Assembly (NCBI RefSeq): GCF_011378905.1
Contig: NZ_WTPY01000001.1
Location: 186,001 to 250,000, forward strand
Origin: Paraglaciecola sp. 20A4
Lineage (GTDB): Bacteria > Pseudomonadota > Gammaproteobacteria > Enterobacterales > Alteromonadaceae
Length of the DNA stretch: 64,000 nucleotides
Direction of reading: 5' to 3'
Positions 45,443-53,970 of the stretch are shown one piece after another. Numbering within the stretch: the first letter of the stretch is position 1; each line of letters begins with the position of its first letter. A program made the position numbers and the translations under genes. The notes below the pieces were generated by a model. That model did not search any database. It saw only the letters and a program-made list of their open reading frames with translations, and was not told the DNA's origin.

Positions 45443-47086
45443 ATGAACAATGCAACGGTTATACATAGTTTACTTGAGGGCCATGCAGCTCACCCAGATA
45501 AGCCGTTTTTTCATCAGCCGATTGAACGCCAATGGCGCACTTTTACTTGGGCTGATGTAACGCATCAAGCCCAGAGTATTGCTCAAGGTTTACGTGCCCA
45601 AGGATTTGAAAAAGGCGATCGCATTGTCATTATGTCGAAAAATTGTGCCGAGTGGATCATCGCCGACTTTGCAATTGCAATGGCTGGTATGGTTAGTGTG
45701 CCGATTTATGCAACGGCAGGTGTTAATATCATTGAGCATGTGATTAAGCACAGTGGCGCAAAAGCTATCTTTGTTGGCAAGCTTGATAACCTAGATGCTG
45801 CTACAAAAGCTATCCCTAAATCGTTGTTAAGCATATCGTTTCCTTACCCTACTGTGGAATGTCATGAAAAGTGGGACGACTGGCTAAAAGCATTCGATCC
45901 GATTGAGGATCCGCACATGCCTGAAAGTACCGATATGGCGACCATTTCGTATACCTCGGGCACTACATCTTTGCCTAAAGGGGTAGTGTTATCACATAAG
46001 AACTTCGCCTCTGCAGCGGACAATATTATTAGTTTATTCGAAATTAAACCTGAAGACCGTTCGATCAGTTATCTGCCTTTGGCTCATATTACAGAGCGAA
46101 GCTTAGTACCCGTTTTTGTACGCTGTAAAGTCGAAGTGTACTTTACGGAAAATTTGAAAACTTTTGTGGAAGATATTCAGTACGCCAGTCCAACCGGGTT
46201 CTCATCAGTACCGCGCTTATGGTCCGTTTTTCAAGCTCAAGTCATTAGTCAAGTGGGTGCTGAAAAACTGGATAAAATGCTCAAGATGCCCATTATCGGT
46301 AAATTAGTGGCCAGTAAAATACGTAAGAAACTGGGCTTACACAAAGCGCGTACGTTTGGTTCAGGGGCCGCGCCCATGTCAGAGTCTGTTTTGTCCTGGT
46401 ATCACCGTTTAGGCATCCCTATTAATGAAGGGTGGGGAATGACAGAAACCACCGGTCTTGCCAGTGGTAATATGCCCTATAGCCATGAAGATTTGGGCAC
46501 AATCGGCAAACCTATGCCCAACATTGAAATGAAGTTATCCCCCGATAGTGAAATTCTCATTCGAGGTGATTTGGTGTTCTCTGAGTATTACGAAGACGAG
46601 CAAGCCACAGCAGAGAACTTTGTCGATGGTTGGTTTAGAACGGGTGACGTCGCAACCATGACGCCGACGGGTGCTTATAAAATAACCGGGCGTATTAAAG
46701 AACAATTTAAAACGGCTAAAGGTAAATACGTGATGCCGGTACCGATTGAAAGCTTATTGTTTGCCAACTTAAACGTCGAACAAGCTTGTGTATTGGGCTC
46801 TGGACAGAAGCAACCTGTGGCCATGGTGGTGTTAAACCAGTCATGCAAGCGTAAAGCAAAGGATATAGAACAATCTTTACAAGACACGTTAGTGCAGGTT
46901 AATAGCCAGTTAGAGAGTCACCAGAGACTCGATTTTATTATGGTATGCAGCAACGGCTGGACGGTCGAAAATGATTTATTGACCGCCACCACCAAAGTGA
47001 AACGTAGTGATGTGGAACGTCACTATAGTTGGTTGTTTGATGAGACGCGGCCAGACGGAATATTATGGGAAGAAGATTTACATTAA
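45443..47086 (+). CDS. Acyl-CoA ligase (AMP-forming), FAA1/FadD type
   Basis: A 547-residue adenylate-forming enzyme that activates a carboxylic acid with ATP and CoA. The AMP-binding loop is ISYTSGTTSLPKGVVLSHKN, followed by YLPLAHITERS, GWGMTETTGLASG and GWFRTGDVA. The segment GRIKEQFKTAKGKYVMPVPI near 415 holds the hinge typical of long-chain acyl-CoA synthetases (COG1022-like). It follows the enoyl-CoA hydratase gene, with TAGGAG before the ATG. Confidence 0.92.
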   Translation: MNNATVIHSLLEGHAAHPDKPFFHQPIERQWRTFTWADVTHQAQSIAQGLRAQGFEKGDRIVIMSKNCAEWIIADFAIAMAGMVSVPIYATAGVNIIEHVIKHSGAKAIFVGKLDNLDAATKAIPKSLLSISFPYPTVECHEKWDDWLKAFDPIEDPHMPESTDMATISYTSGTTSLPKGVVLSHKNFASAADNIISLFEIKPEDRSISYLPLAHITERSLVPVFVRCKVEVYFTENLKTFVEDIQYASPTGFSSVPRLWSVFQAQVISQVGAEKLDKMLKMPIIGKLVASKIRKKLGLHKARTFGSGAAPMSESVLSWYHRLGIPINEGWGMTETTGLASGNMPYSHEDLGTIGKPMPNIEMKLSPDSEILIRGDLVFSEYYEDEQATAENFVDGWFRTGDVATMTPTGAYKITGRIKEQFKTAKGKYVMPVPIESLLFANLNVEQACVLGSGQKQPVAMVVLNQSCKRKAKDIEQSLQDTLVQVNSQLESHQRLDFIMVCSNGWTVENDLLTATTKVKRSDVERHYSWLFDETRPDGILWEEDLH

Positions 47087-47141
47087 TCCTTCTTATTCTT
47101 TATTTATCGGCTGGGGGTAGATCCTTTGGAGCAATATCAGG

Positions 47142-48275
47142 TTAGTAACCTGTTAGCTCCATAAAACCTCTGCCGCTGTGAGTACCGCTAATATCTAACG
47201 CGCCTTCGTAATAGGTAAAGCGACCTGAATTCAGTTGGTCGCTCTTACTAGCCTGTAGTTTAAGATCAATATTTTTATTCGCTAACTTCAAGCGCCAAAC
47301 TAGCGGATATAGTCTACCTGCCACCTTGGTTTGACCTTGAGGCACCAGTATCAATTCATTCGATGACAAGGAAGTAGATGTGCCATCGGGCTCGATATAA
47401 CTGCCCGATATGAAATCTGCTTGGCCTGACAAACGCATACGAAAAGCCATAATCTTAGCGCCGTTATCCAGATGCAAAGAGAACCAATCCCAGCCAGCAG
47501 TGTTGGCGTCCATTAGCTGAGAGCTCCACTCATGATCAAACCAACCTTGCCCTGTGAGTTGGTGCGCCTGACCGTTAACGTGCAAATCTCCTCTGACATG
47601 AATAAACGGCTGACTGTAGTAGTGTGAAGCTAAAGGCGGCGTCAACGATTTTACGCTATAACCTTTTTGGCCTTGAAGCACGAAGGGGCCATCAGTGGAC
47701 AAATGCAAACTAAGATGGGCATCTTGTGTTGGTTGTTTTATCTGGGTGTTAGCAATATTATTTGCGGTGATTGTTGACGGAAATAGTGACCCTTGACCTG
47801 TGTTTTCTTGCCATTGCCAATCATCCAAAAATAGAGTGAGGGGTTGTTCAGTCAGGCCAGCATTGCCTACTCCCCCTCGGGCGAAACGCTCTGCAAACCA
47901 GTGTTGCTTTTCGCTGTGCAAAGATACGTGAGCCATATAACTTTGGCCATTATCCCAACTGCTAATTTGGTCGCTGGTTTTAAAGCGAAATAAGGTCCAT
48001 TGAAACCCGTACTCGTCGCCGTTTTCATCGCTAAGATTGGCTGTTACGTACCACCATTCTACATTGAAATCTGGATGGGCCAGGTGATCTGCCGGCAACG
48101 TGATGATATAACGTGGATCTGCAGGTTTGCCCGTAACTGGGGAGGCTGAGTCTGCAAATAAAACACTTTTTGGATTGCTGTTAACGGGCTGATCGCTACA
48201 TGCATTCAGTAATAATACCAATAAGACGCATAGCGCAAACCTAACCGCTAGACTTAAAAAATTTAATTTAGCCAT
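47142..48275 (-). CDS. AttH/CrtC-like lipocalin-type lipoprotein
   Basis: A 377-residue predicted lipoprotein: signal peptide with lipobox LLNAC (Cys about residue 26). The body has the AttH/carotenoid 1,2-hydratase pattern: HPDFNVEWWYVTANLSDENG, YGFQWTLFRF, and GWFDHEWSSQLMDANTAGWD followed by WFSLHLDNGAKIMAFRMR. Such proteins have a double lipocalin-like fold. Its start overlaps the permease gene by 13 bases, as the last gene of an AttEFGH-like operon. The role of the system is unclear; binding of a hydrophobic compound is inferred. Confidence 0.87.
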   Translation of the reverse strand: MAKLNFLSLAVRFALCVLLVLLLNACSDQPVNSNPKSVLFADSASPVTGKPADPRYIITLPADHLAHPDFNVEWWYVTANLSDENGDEYGFQWTLFRFKTSDQISSWDNGQSYMAHVSLHSEKQHWFAERFARGGVGNAGLTEQPLTLFLDDWQWQENTGQGSLFPSTITANNIANTQIKQPTQDAHLSLHLSTDGPFVLQGQKGYSVKSLTPPLASHYYSQPFIHVRGDLHVNGQAHQLTGQGWFDHEWSSQLMDANTAGWDWFSLHLDNGAKIMAFRMRLSGQADFISGSYIEPDGTSTSLSSNELILVPQGQTKVAGRLYPLVWRLKLANKNIDLKLQASKSDQLNSGRFTYYEGALDISGTHSGRGFMELTGY

Positions 48276-50770
48276 CGAATATCCCTAATCAGCGGTTTGT
48301 TGTTTGCCCACAATAAAGGTAACAGGATAATCATACTCACCAGCAACAACCCCATCGCTGAGACTGACGCAATTTGACCAATGGAAATATTTAAAGGATA
48401 GGTCCAGTAAAACGCTTGTTTATTGATTAAATTGATCAATAGCCAACTAAGAAATATGCCAAAGGGGATGGCAAAAACCAGTGCCCATAAACATAAAAAT
48501 AGATATTGCAGCAGCGACAAACCCTGAATCACCCAGCGGCTCACGCCTAAAGTACGCAGCAACGTCAGCTGGGGCTTGGTGTCTTGCATGAGTACGATAA
48601 TTCCGCAAGCTAAAGAGATGGCGGCAACCAATAAGGTTACTATGTTAAGACTGTCAGTGATCAAAAAAGTACGCTCGAACGTTGCCATAGATAAATTGAG
48701 TAATTGATTAGCGCTATATAATTGTTGAGCTCGGTTAAATCCTTGCTTCTCTAAGTCATTACTTAAGGTATTAATTTGCGCTGAATCACCATATAAGGCC
48801 AACACATTTGAGCGTTTACTCTTATCGTTAAATAGTGCTGGCGGCAGCAATATCTGTCCATAGGGATTGCCATAGTCATAAACGATGCCTACCACTGTAA
48901 AGACGCTTACCCCAGAATTAAGCGGCACCGATAAAGATTGCCCTAGATTAATTCCATTACGCAGGGCAAATTGTTGGTTTACATAAGCACCTTGACCGGT
49001 GGCATATATTGCGCCAGCGTTAGGTAGTTGACTTTGGGTTTTCAGCGCCGCTACAAAACTCGCGGTACTGGGATGAGAATGCACCTGAATGGGCAAGCCT
49101 GCATATTGAGCCTTAAGTTCAAAGCGTTGCACAGCTTGGATATTCAGTCCTAATTGTTGAATGCTGGTGGCAGCATCTATTTTGTCTGTCTGATACAGAT
49201 AATAGTCGGCAATCAATCTCTGGTTAAGCCAATCATGAGTAGCTTGACGAAAACTGTCGACCATCAAGTTCATACCGATATTGCTCATCAGGGCAATAAA
49301 AAATGCGCAACAGGCTATTTTACTGCGCCCAGAAAGCCATAGACTATGTTGTAGACTCCAGTGTAATAGCGGCCATTTCTTGGGCACAAGTGCACTTGTG
49401 GTGTTGAGTACATAAGGGTAGCAGGTAATTAGCACGAAACAGCCTGCCAAAATCAATAAGGCAATACCGATTAAACTAACCAGTATCGACTGGCTTAACC
49501 ACAACGTGATGACCGCTAAGAAGAAAAGCAGCCAAGCACCGAGGGTAAACCAAAACGACTTAGTTGGAGAATTTGCATCAGTGCGATATAACGTCTGATT
49601 AAGTTGTTTGACTGGCATTAGAGCAGCAAGGGTAACGCCCACTATACTGAGCAATAAGACCTGTACGAATAAACTTAAGTAAGATACCTGCGCAAAACCC
49701 ACACTGACCCGAAATAGACTTTCTAGCGTAACTTGGATACTTGGTGCTAAATAAAGGGCTAATGCTACTCCTAAATAAACACCTAGGGCAGCTCCAAGCA
49801 GGGTTAACAGCCATAATTCGAGTAGTTGACCGGTTATTATGCTTAAGCGTGAAATGCCTAACTGGCGGAATATTTTGAGCATAGGCAAACGCTGCATAAT
49901 CAGTAACTGACAGGCGTTCATAACAATAAATAGACATACCACAAACATCAGTAAAGCCATAGCCAGTAGATTTAATTGAAAACTATCGCTCATGCCGGTG
50001 TTTTTTTCGATACTAGGCACGCTAAGTAGTGTTAGATGTGCAGGTAATAAACGTCGAATATCGTTCAAACGATGGGGGCTAATCTCCCCTACGATGAGTA
50101 TATCGCTGATAGGCGTATCGCCAAATTGCTGGGCAAAGAGGCTTATATCCATCATGATTTCATTATCCATGTTGGCGAGATTTACATGTTGTAATAAAGG
50201 TAAACGCTGGCTCTGTGCGGTAGTAATAACAATGCTGTCATCTGTTGCTAAATGGCCCGGCACTTGTTCGGCTAATTTTGTATAAAGCTCAGTAGAGAGA
50301 AAAGCTGAATTGTGAGGCAAGTTGGTAAGCTTAAGCGCAAGTTTAGCTTGTTGTGATTGTCCTTGCAGGGGCGTTGCCTGTTGCTGGGTAGTCTGATAAT
50401 TAAGTAAAGCGAGACTATCAAAGCCAATAATATCAAGAGGATGATCAGTCAACTGGTGATGCTGAGCGTCAAACAATAGGGTCGATATTTGCGTTACAGC
50501 CACAGCTTCTGTGACACCTAAACGGCGCACTTGCGCGTAATCGAGTTTACTCAGCTGCGCACCCGACACCGCTACTAGCTTATACTCCACTAACGGCAGT
50601 AAGCCCTGTCCTTGCTCAACATAGCTTTGCTCGGCGCCCTGATTGATAACCAGTACCGCACTTACGCCTATGCAACCTATCATCAACGCCATATACAACA
50701 TTGCTAAACGGAACCAGGCGCTGGGGTAGCTTTGCACCACCGTGCGCAAATACCAAAACAAGAGGCGCAT
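48263..50770 (-). CDS. FtsX-like ABC transporter permease (AttF/AttG fusion type)
   Basis: An 835-residue inner-membrane protein. A membrane segment near residues 20-42 is followed by a large periplasmic domain (about 45-260). A core of FtsX-type helices follows (about 265-470), then a second periplasmic part (about 500-690) and three final helices (about 695-830). This is two FtsX-like units in one chain, with phrases IFRQLGISRLSIITGQ and LLRTLGVSRWVIQGLSL at equivalent places. It starts one base after the ATPase gene. Probably extracts or transfers an envelope lipid or lipoprotein, by analogy with LolCDE/MacB-type systems. Confidence 0.88.
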   Translation of the reverse strand: MRLLFWYLRTVVQSYPSAWFRLAMLYMALMIGCIGVSAVLVINQGAEQSYVEQGQGLLPLVEYKLVAVSGAQLSKLDYAQVRRLGVTEAVAVTQISTLLFDAQHHQLTDHPLDIIGFDSLALLNYQTTQQQATPLQGQSQQAKLALKLTNLPHNSAFLSTELYTKLAEQVPGHLATDDSIVITTAQSQRLPLLQHVNLANMDNEIMMDISLFAQQFGDTPISDILIVGEISPHRLNDIRRLLPAHLTLLSVPSIEKNTGMSDSFQLNLLAMALLMFVVCLFIVMNACQLLIMQRLPMLKIFRQLGISRLSIITGQLLELWLLTLLGAALGVYLGVALALYLAPSIQVTLESLFRVSVGFAQVSYLSLFVQVLLLSIVGVTLAALMPVKQLNQTLYRTDANSPTKSFWFTLGAWLLFFLAVITLWLSQSILVSLIGIALLILAGCFVLITCYPYVLNTTSALVPKKWPLLHWSLQHSLWLSGRSKIACCAFFIALMSNIGMNLMVDSFRQATHDWLNQRLIADYYLYQTDKIDAATSIQQLGLNIQAVQRFELKAQYAGLPIQVHSHPSTASFVAALKTQSQLPNAGAIYATGQGAYVNQQFALRNGINLGQSLSVPLNSGVSVFTVVGIVYDYGNPYGQILLPPALFNDKSKRSNVLALYGDSAQINTLSNDLEKQGFNRAQQLYSANQLLNLSMATFERTFLITDSLNIVTLLVAAISLACGIIVLMQDTKPQLTLLRTLGVSRWVIQGLSLLQYLFLCLWALVFAIPFGIFLSWLLINLINKQAFYWTYPLNISIGQIASVSAMGLLLVSMIILLPLLWANNKPLIRDIRWLN

Positions 50771-50771
50771 A

Positions 50772-51434
50772 TTAATTAGCTCGCACCAGTTTGCCGTCCT
50801 TCATCAGGTAATGCTGCTCAGCCAAAGCCGCTACGGCACTGCTGTGGGTCACAACAACTAAGCTAGTTTGCAATCTAAAACTTTGCTCATAAAGCAGTTT
50901 GGCGATTTTGTTGCTGTTTTTAGCATCTAAGTTGCCTGTGGGTTCATCTGCCAGTAATAACGCAGGTTTATGGGATAAGGCTCTAGCAATGGCGACCCGC
51001 TGTTGTTCGCCGCCGGATAATTGATTCGGTAGTTTTTTACTGTGCTGGGCGATATCTAGCGCATCAAGCAACTGCGCAATATAGCCAGGATCGAGATTAT
51101 TGTTTAGCCGCGCCGGTAAACATAGATTGTCATAGACCGACAGACAATCAATCAGATTAAAGCGTTGGAATATCAGCCCCACCGTGCAGCGTCGGTAATC
51201 GTCGGCTTGACGCTCGCCAATTGTGGTTAAATCTAGTTGGTTAACTGTTAGCTGACCGCTATCAGGTTTGTCTAAACCAGCAAGCATATGTAACAAGGTC
51301 GATTTGCCCGAACCTGACTCCCCTTGAATACTCATTTGTCCACCGGGAGGCAAACTTAAATCTAGCTCACGCAATACCACTTGACGTCGATCGCCATCTT
51401 GGTAGCTTTTGCAAATTTTATGGGCGTGGATCAT
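50772..51434 (-). CDS. ABC transporter ATP-binding protein (LolD/AttE type)
   Basis: A 220-residue ATPase. Walker A is GESGSGKSTLLHMLAG, the Q-loop FQRFNLIDCLS, the ABC signature LSGGEQQRVAIARAL and Walker B LLLADEPTGNLD. It belongs to the LolD/MacB group that energises FtsX-type permeases. First gene of a three-gene minus-strand operon with the permease and the AttH-like lipoprotein. Confidence 0.94.
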   Translation of the reverse strand: MIHAHKICKSYQDGDRRQVVLRELDLSLPPGGQMSIQGESGSGKSTLLHMLAGLDKPDSGQLTVNQLDLTTIGERQADDYRRCTVGLIFQRFNLIDCLSVYDNLCLPARLNNNLDPGYIAQLLDALDIAQHSKKLPNQLSGGEQQRVAIARALSHKPALLLADEPTGNLDAKNSNKIAKLLYEQSFRLQTSLVVVTHSSAVAALAEQHYLMKDGKLVRAN

Positions 51435-51798
51435 GGCGCTTGGCTACTGACTGATTAATGCTAGGGACCAGTATATTAGCATGGGTTATAACGACAGCGA
51501 TGTGCTAGCTCAAATGACTTAAGCATGTTGGTCTCTAAAAAGGTTGGTGATACTGAGAAAAAATACTTTTTAATCAACATAAACAATGACAACGATAGGC
51601 TTTGCCGTAAGCCGAAAAACAATAGAACGGTCTTTGATTTGAATGGTCATACTTTGAATTGCGGTTTAATCGCGCATCACATGTGAATAGAATACCAAAA
51701 AGCCTAGATAAACTAAAAATGATAGGCAGTAAATTGCTTCGTTTTATCTTAAGATTCACACGTTATCTCATCATATTAACGTCAAATGGAACCGTACA
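51435..51798. other. 364-base divergent intergenic region (ABC operon / Wzz-like gene)
   Basis: Should carry promoters for both directions. A 10-bp palindrome TCACATGTGA is at 51677-51686. GGAA lies about eight bases before the ATG at 51799. No confident promoter or small gene was recognised. Confidence 0.45.
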
Positions 51799-53805
51799 AT
51801 GCCCTTTTCTAACAAAGTTGATTATATTCCCAATATGTCTGGCGGTGGATATGATCCTCTTGCGGTGCAAGAACAAAAAAAAGTGCAAACAAGACGGTGG
51901 CAGGTTCTGGTCGGTGTGTTCCTTTTTGTGCTGACGATAGCGAATATTTTTATTTGGAGCAGAGCGCCAGAGTTTCGTAGTCAGGCGATTATGCATTTCG
52001 CCTATACTACGCAAAACGCGCAAGAGCTTGATTATATCGCCCAGCAACAACTTAGCCTTAATCAACAACGTTTAACTAGCAATAGCCTATTGCAGGCGTT
52101 ATCCATCAAGTTGCGTGAAGAACACTTGATTGACCTCAATGTTCAACAATTGAAGGAAATGCTTAGTGCAACAGCAAGTGAAACAGGAAAAATAATAACC
52201 TTACAAACTGTCGGGTCCACCCCTGAATTACTTAAATCTGTGCTGCAACAGTGGTTGTCTTTGTATACATCATTACTAGAGCGAGAGCGCGTTAGTAATG
52301 GCTCTGATGAAATATTGCAATATCAGCAGCAATTGACCGTGCTGGAGCAAAAAATTGCTCAGCAAAAACAGGTTATAAATGAGTTTTCGCAAGCCAACAA
52401 TATTGTATCTTCAGAGCGTAATGACAATCGAATTCCAAACAAAATAAAAGGGTTGGGTATTTCCTTAGATGAAGCTGAAGAACAGAAAACTCAGGCATTA
52501 GCTGAGCTGGACAGTATTAATGAGTCCCTTGCCAATGGACAGCTGATCGAACGTCCGGTCGATAAAGCAAGTATTGAGGTGAACCGAGCGGCGGTGCAAG
52601 AATTAGCAGCAGAGTTATCAGCACTATCAGAAAAATATACTCAGGAATATTTACAGCGAGATCCTGAGGTGGTTGCTAAACAACAGAAATTTAGCAGTTT
52701 AAGTAAAGACTTAGAGCAACAAATTGCTGACAGTCAGTTATTGTATTTACAAGATTCACGACGCAACCTCGCCGTATCCGTGAGTAAAGTTAACGCCTTG
52801 CGAGAGCAATTAGCTGATTTCCAGGATCAGGCTCAGGATTTTAATCAAAAGTTAGAGCAGTACCGTCGTTTAGATGAGAGCTTAAAAGAATTGCAATCAC
52901 AGGCCCAGACCCTGAAAAATCAGCTTGTGGCCCAAGAAGTGTCGAAGCCCTTTGACGCTAAAATAAGCATACTCGAACAACCTTTTACCCCAGAGTTTCC
53001 AATTGGTCCCAACTACTGGCAAGACACACTTATTAGTATTGTTGCGGCTATTTTATTGGCAGTGATGGCATTACTTCTATTCAGTTTTATTGTGCGCCAA
53101 AAGTCGTTACCGGTTGGAGGCACTAACTTTGTGGTTATGCCTGGCCAACAACATGGGAATCATTATGCGGAATTACAGGGGGCTGAGCAGGCCAAATTAG
53201 GGGCGAGAGCTCAGCCTTTACAGCTAGGCGAGCAGCATGCACCCCAGACAACTATCCGTCTACTGACCACCGCCGAGTGTCAAAGCTTGTACAATGTGGC
53301 AAATAAGCAAGCGAAGGTGGTTATCAGCTTATTACTAAGCGGAGTGGATGCCACTGAACTGGGTAAAATCACAAAAGGCGATTTTGTCCACGTTTATACT
53401 CAGCTACAAATACCAGGTACATATGCTCGGCAAGTAAAATTGACTAAGCAATTAGCGATAATTATCGAGCAGCTTTGTGAGGGTCTGCAGGTAGACGATT
53501 CATTATGGACAAATCCTTTGTCGATAGAGGACTTTTGTCAATTAATTATCAATGCAGGGCATGACGCGGAGTTGCCCTATCCAGAACAGTTATCTACCGA
53601 AGTTTTACGACACACCTATTTAACTTATCTCGTCAGTCAAGGTGTGCGTTTAAATGATTTGGAACAACTTTCAGGTTATCTCAAGCCTGCCGACTTAGCT
53701 AAATATCGAGCGGTTAATCGACACGGCAAGTCAGTGGATATTGAACAAATCGATAGTATATTTCCGCTCACTTATTCTGACGCTAACCCTGACATTGAAA
53801 CCTGA
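51799..53805 (+). CDS. Wzz/GumC-type chain-length protein fused to a degenerate tyrosine recombinase-like domain
   Basis: A 668-residue inner-membrane protein. Two membrane helices (about 34-52 and 409-432) enclose a long periplasmic region with coiled coils (about 170-380), the polysaccharide co-polymerase layout. Pro-rich residues before helix 2 (FTPEFPIGPNYW) fit GumC/Wzc. Instead of a tyrosine kinase, the cytoplasmic tail (about 487-642) reads like a phage-integrase catalytic domain: LLTTAECQSLY, LLLSGVDATELGKITKGDF, LRHTYLTYLVSQGVRLNDLE and then ADLAKYRAVN. Arg604 and Tyr636 remain at catalytic positions, but the first Arg is Asp517 and the HxxR His is Glu601. Recombinase activity is thus unlikely. 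No polysaccharide synthesis genes are adjacent. Confidence 0.8.
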   Translation: MPFSNKVDYIPNMSGGGYDPLAVQEQKKVQTRRWQVLVGVFLFVLTIANIFIWSRAPEFRSQAIMHFAYTTQNAQELDYIAQQQLSLNQQRLTSNSLLQALSIKLREEHLIDLNVQQLKEMLSATASETGKIITLQTVGSTPELLKSVLQQWLSLYTSLLERERVSNGSDEILQYQQQLTVLEQKIAQQKQVINEFSQANNIVSSERNDNRIPNKIKGLGISLDEAEEQKTQALAELDSINESLANGQLIERPVDKASIEVNRAAVQELAAELSALSEKYTQEYLQRDPEVVAKQQKFSSLSKDLEQQIADSQLLYLQDSRRNLAVSVSKVNALREQLADFQDQAQDFNQKLEQYRRLDESLKELQSQAQTLKNQLVAQEVSKPFDAKISILEQPFTPEFPIGPNYWQDTLISIVAAILLAVMALLLFSFIVRQKSLPVGGTNFVVMPGQQHGNHYAELQGAEQAKLGARAQPLQLGEQHAPQTTIRLLTTAECQSLYNVANKQAKVVISLLLSGVDATELGKITKGDFVHVYTQLQIPGTYARQVKLTKQLAIIIEQLCEGLQVDDSLWTNPLSIEDFCQLIINAGHDAELPYPEQLSTEVLRHTYLTYLVSQGVRLNDLEQLSGYLKPADLAKYRAVNRHGKSVDIEQIDSIFPLTYSDANPDIET

Positions 53806-53970
53806 GGAGAGATGACGAGCTAATCGTCTTTTCAATATAGGGTTACCGGTTAGTTAAAATCCCCGGATACGGTGCAGTAGCGAACTACGATTTCAAAGAG
53901 TAAGTGATTTTGTAATTCTTCACGGTGTGTGTTAAAACATTGATTATATATAAACATCATATGTTTTAAA

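Noticed and set aside
51677-51686. Palindrome TCACATGTGA as a CRP site
   Set aside because: The half-site order and spacing do not match TGTGA-N6-TCACA; a 10-bp palindrome alone is weak.
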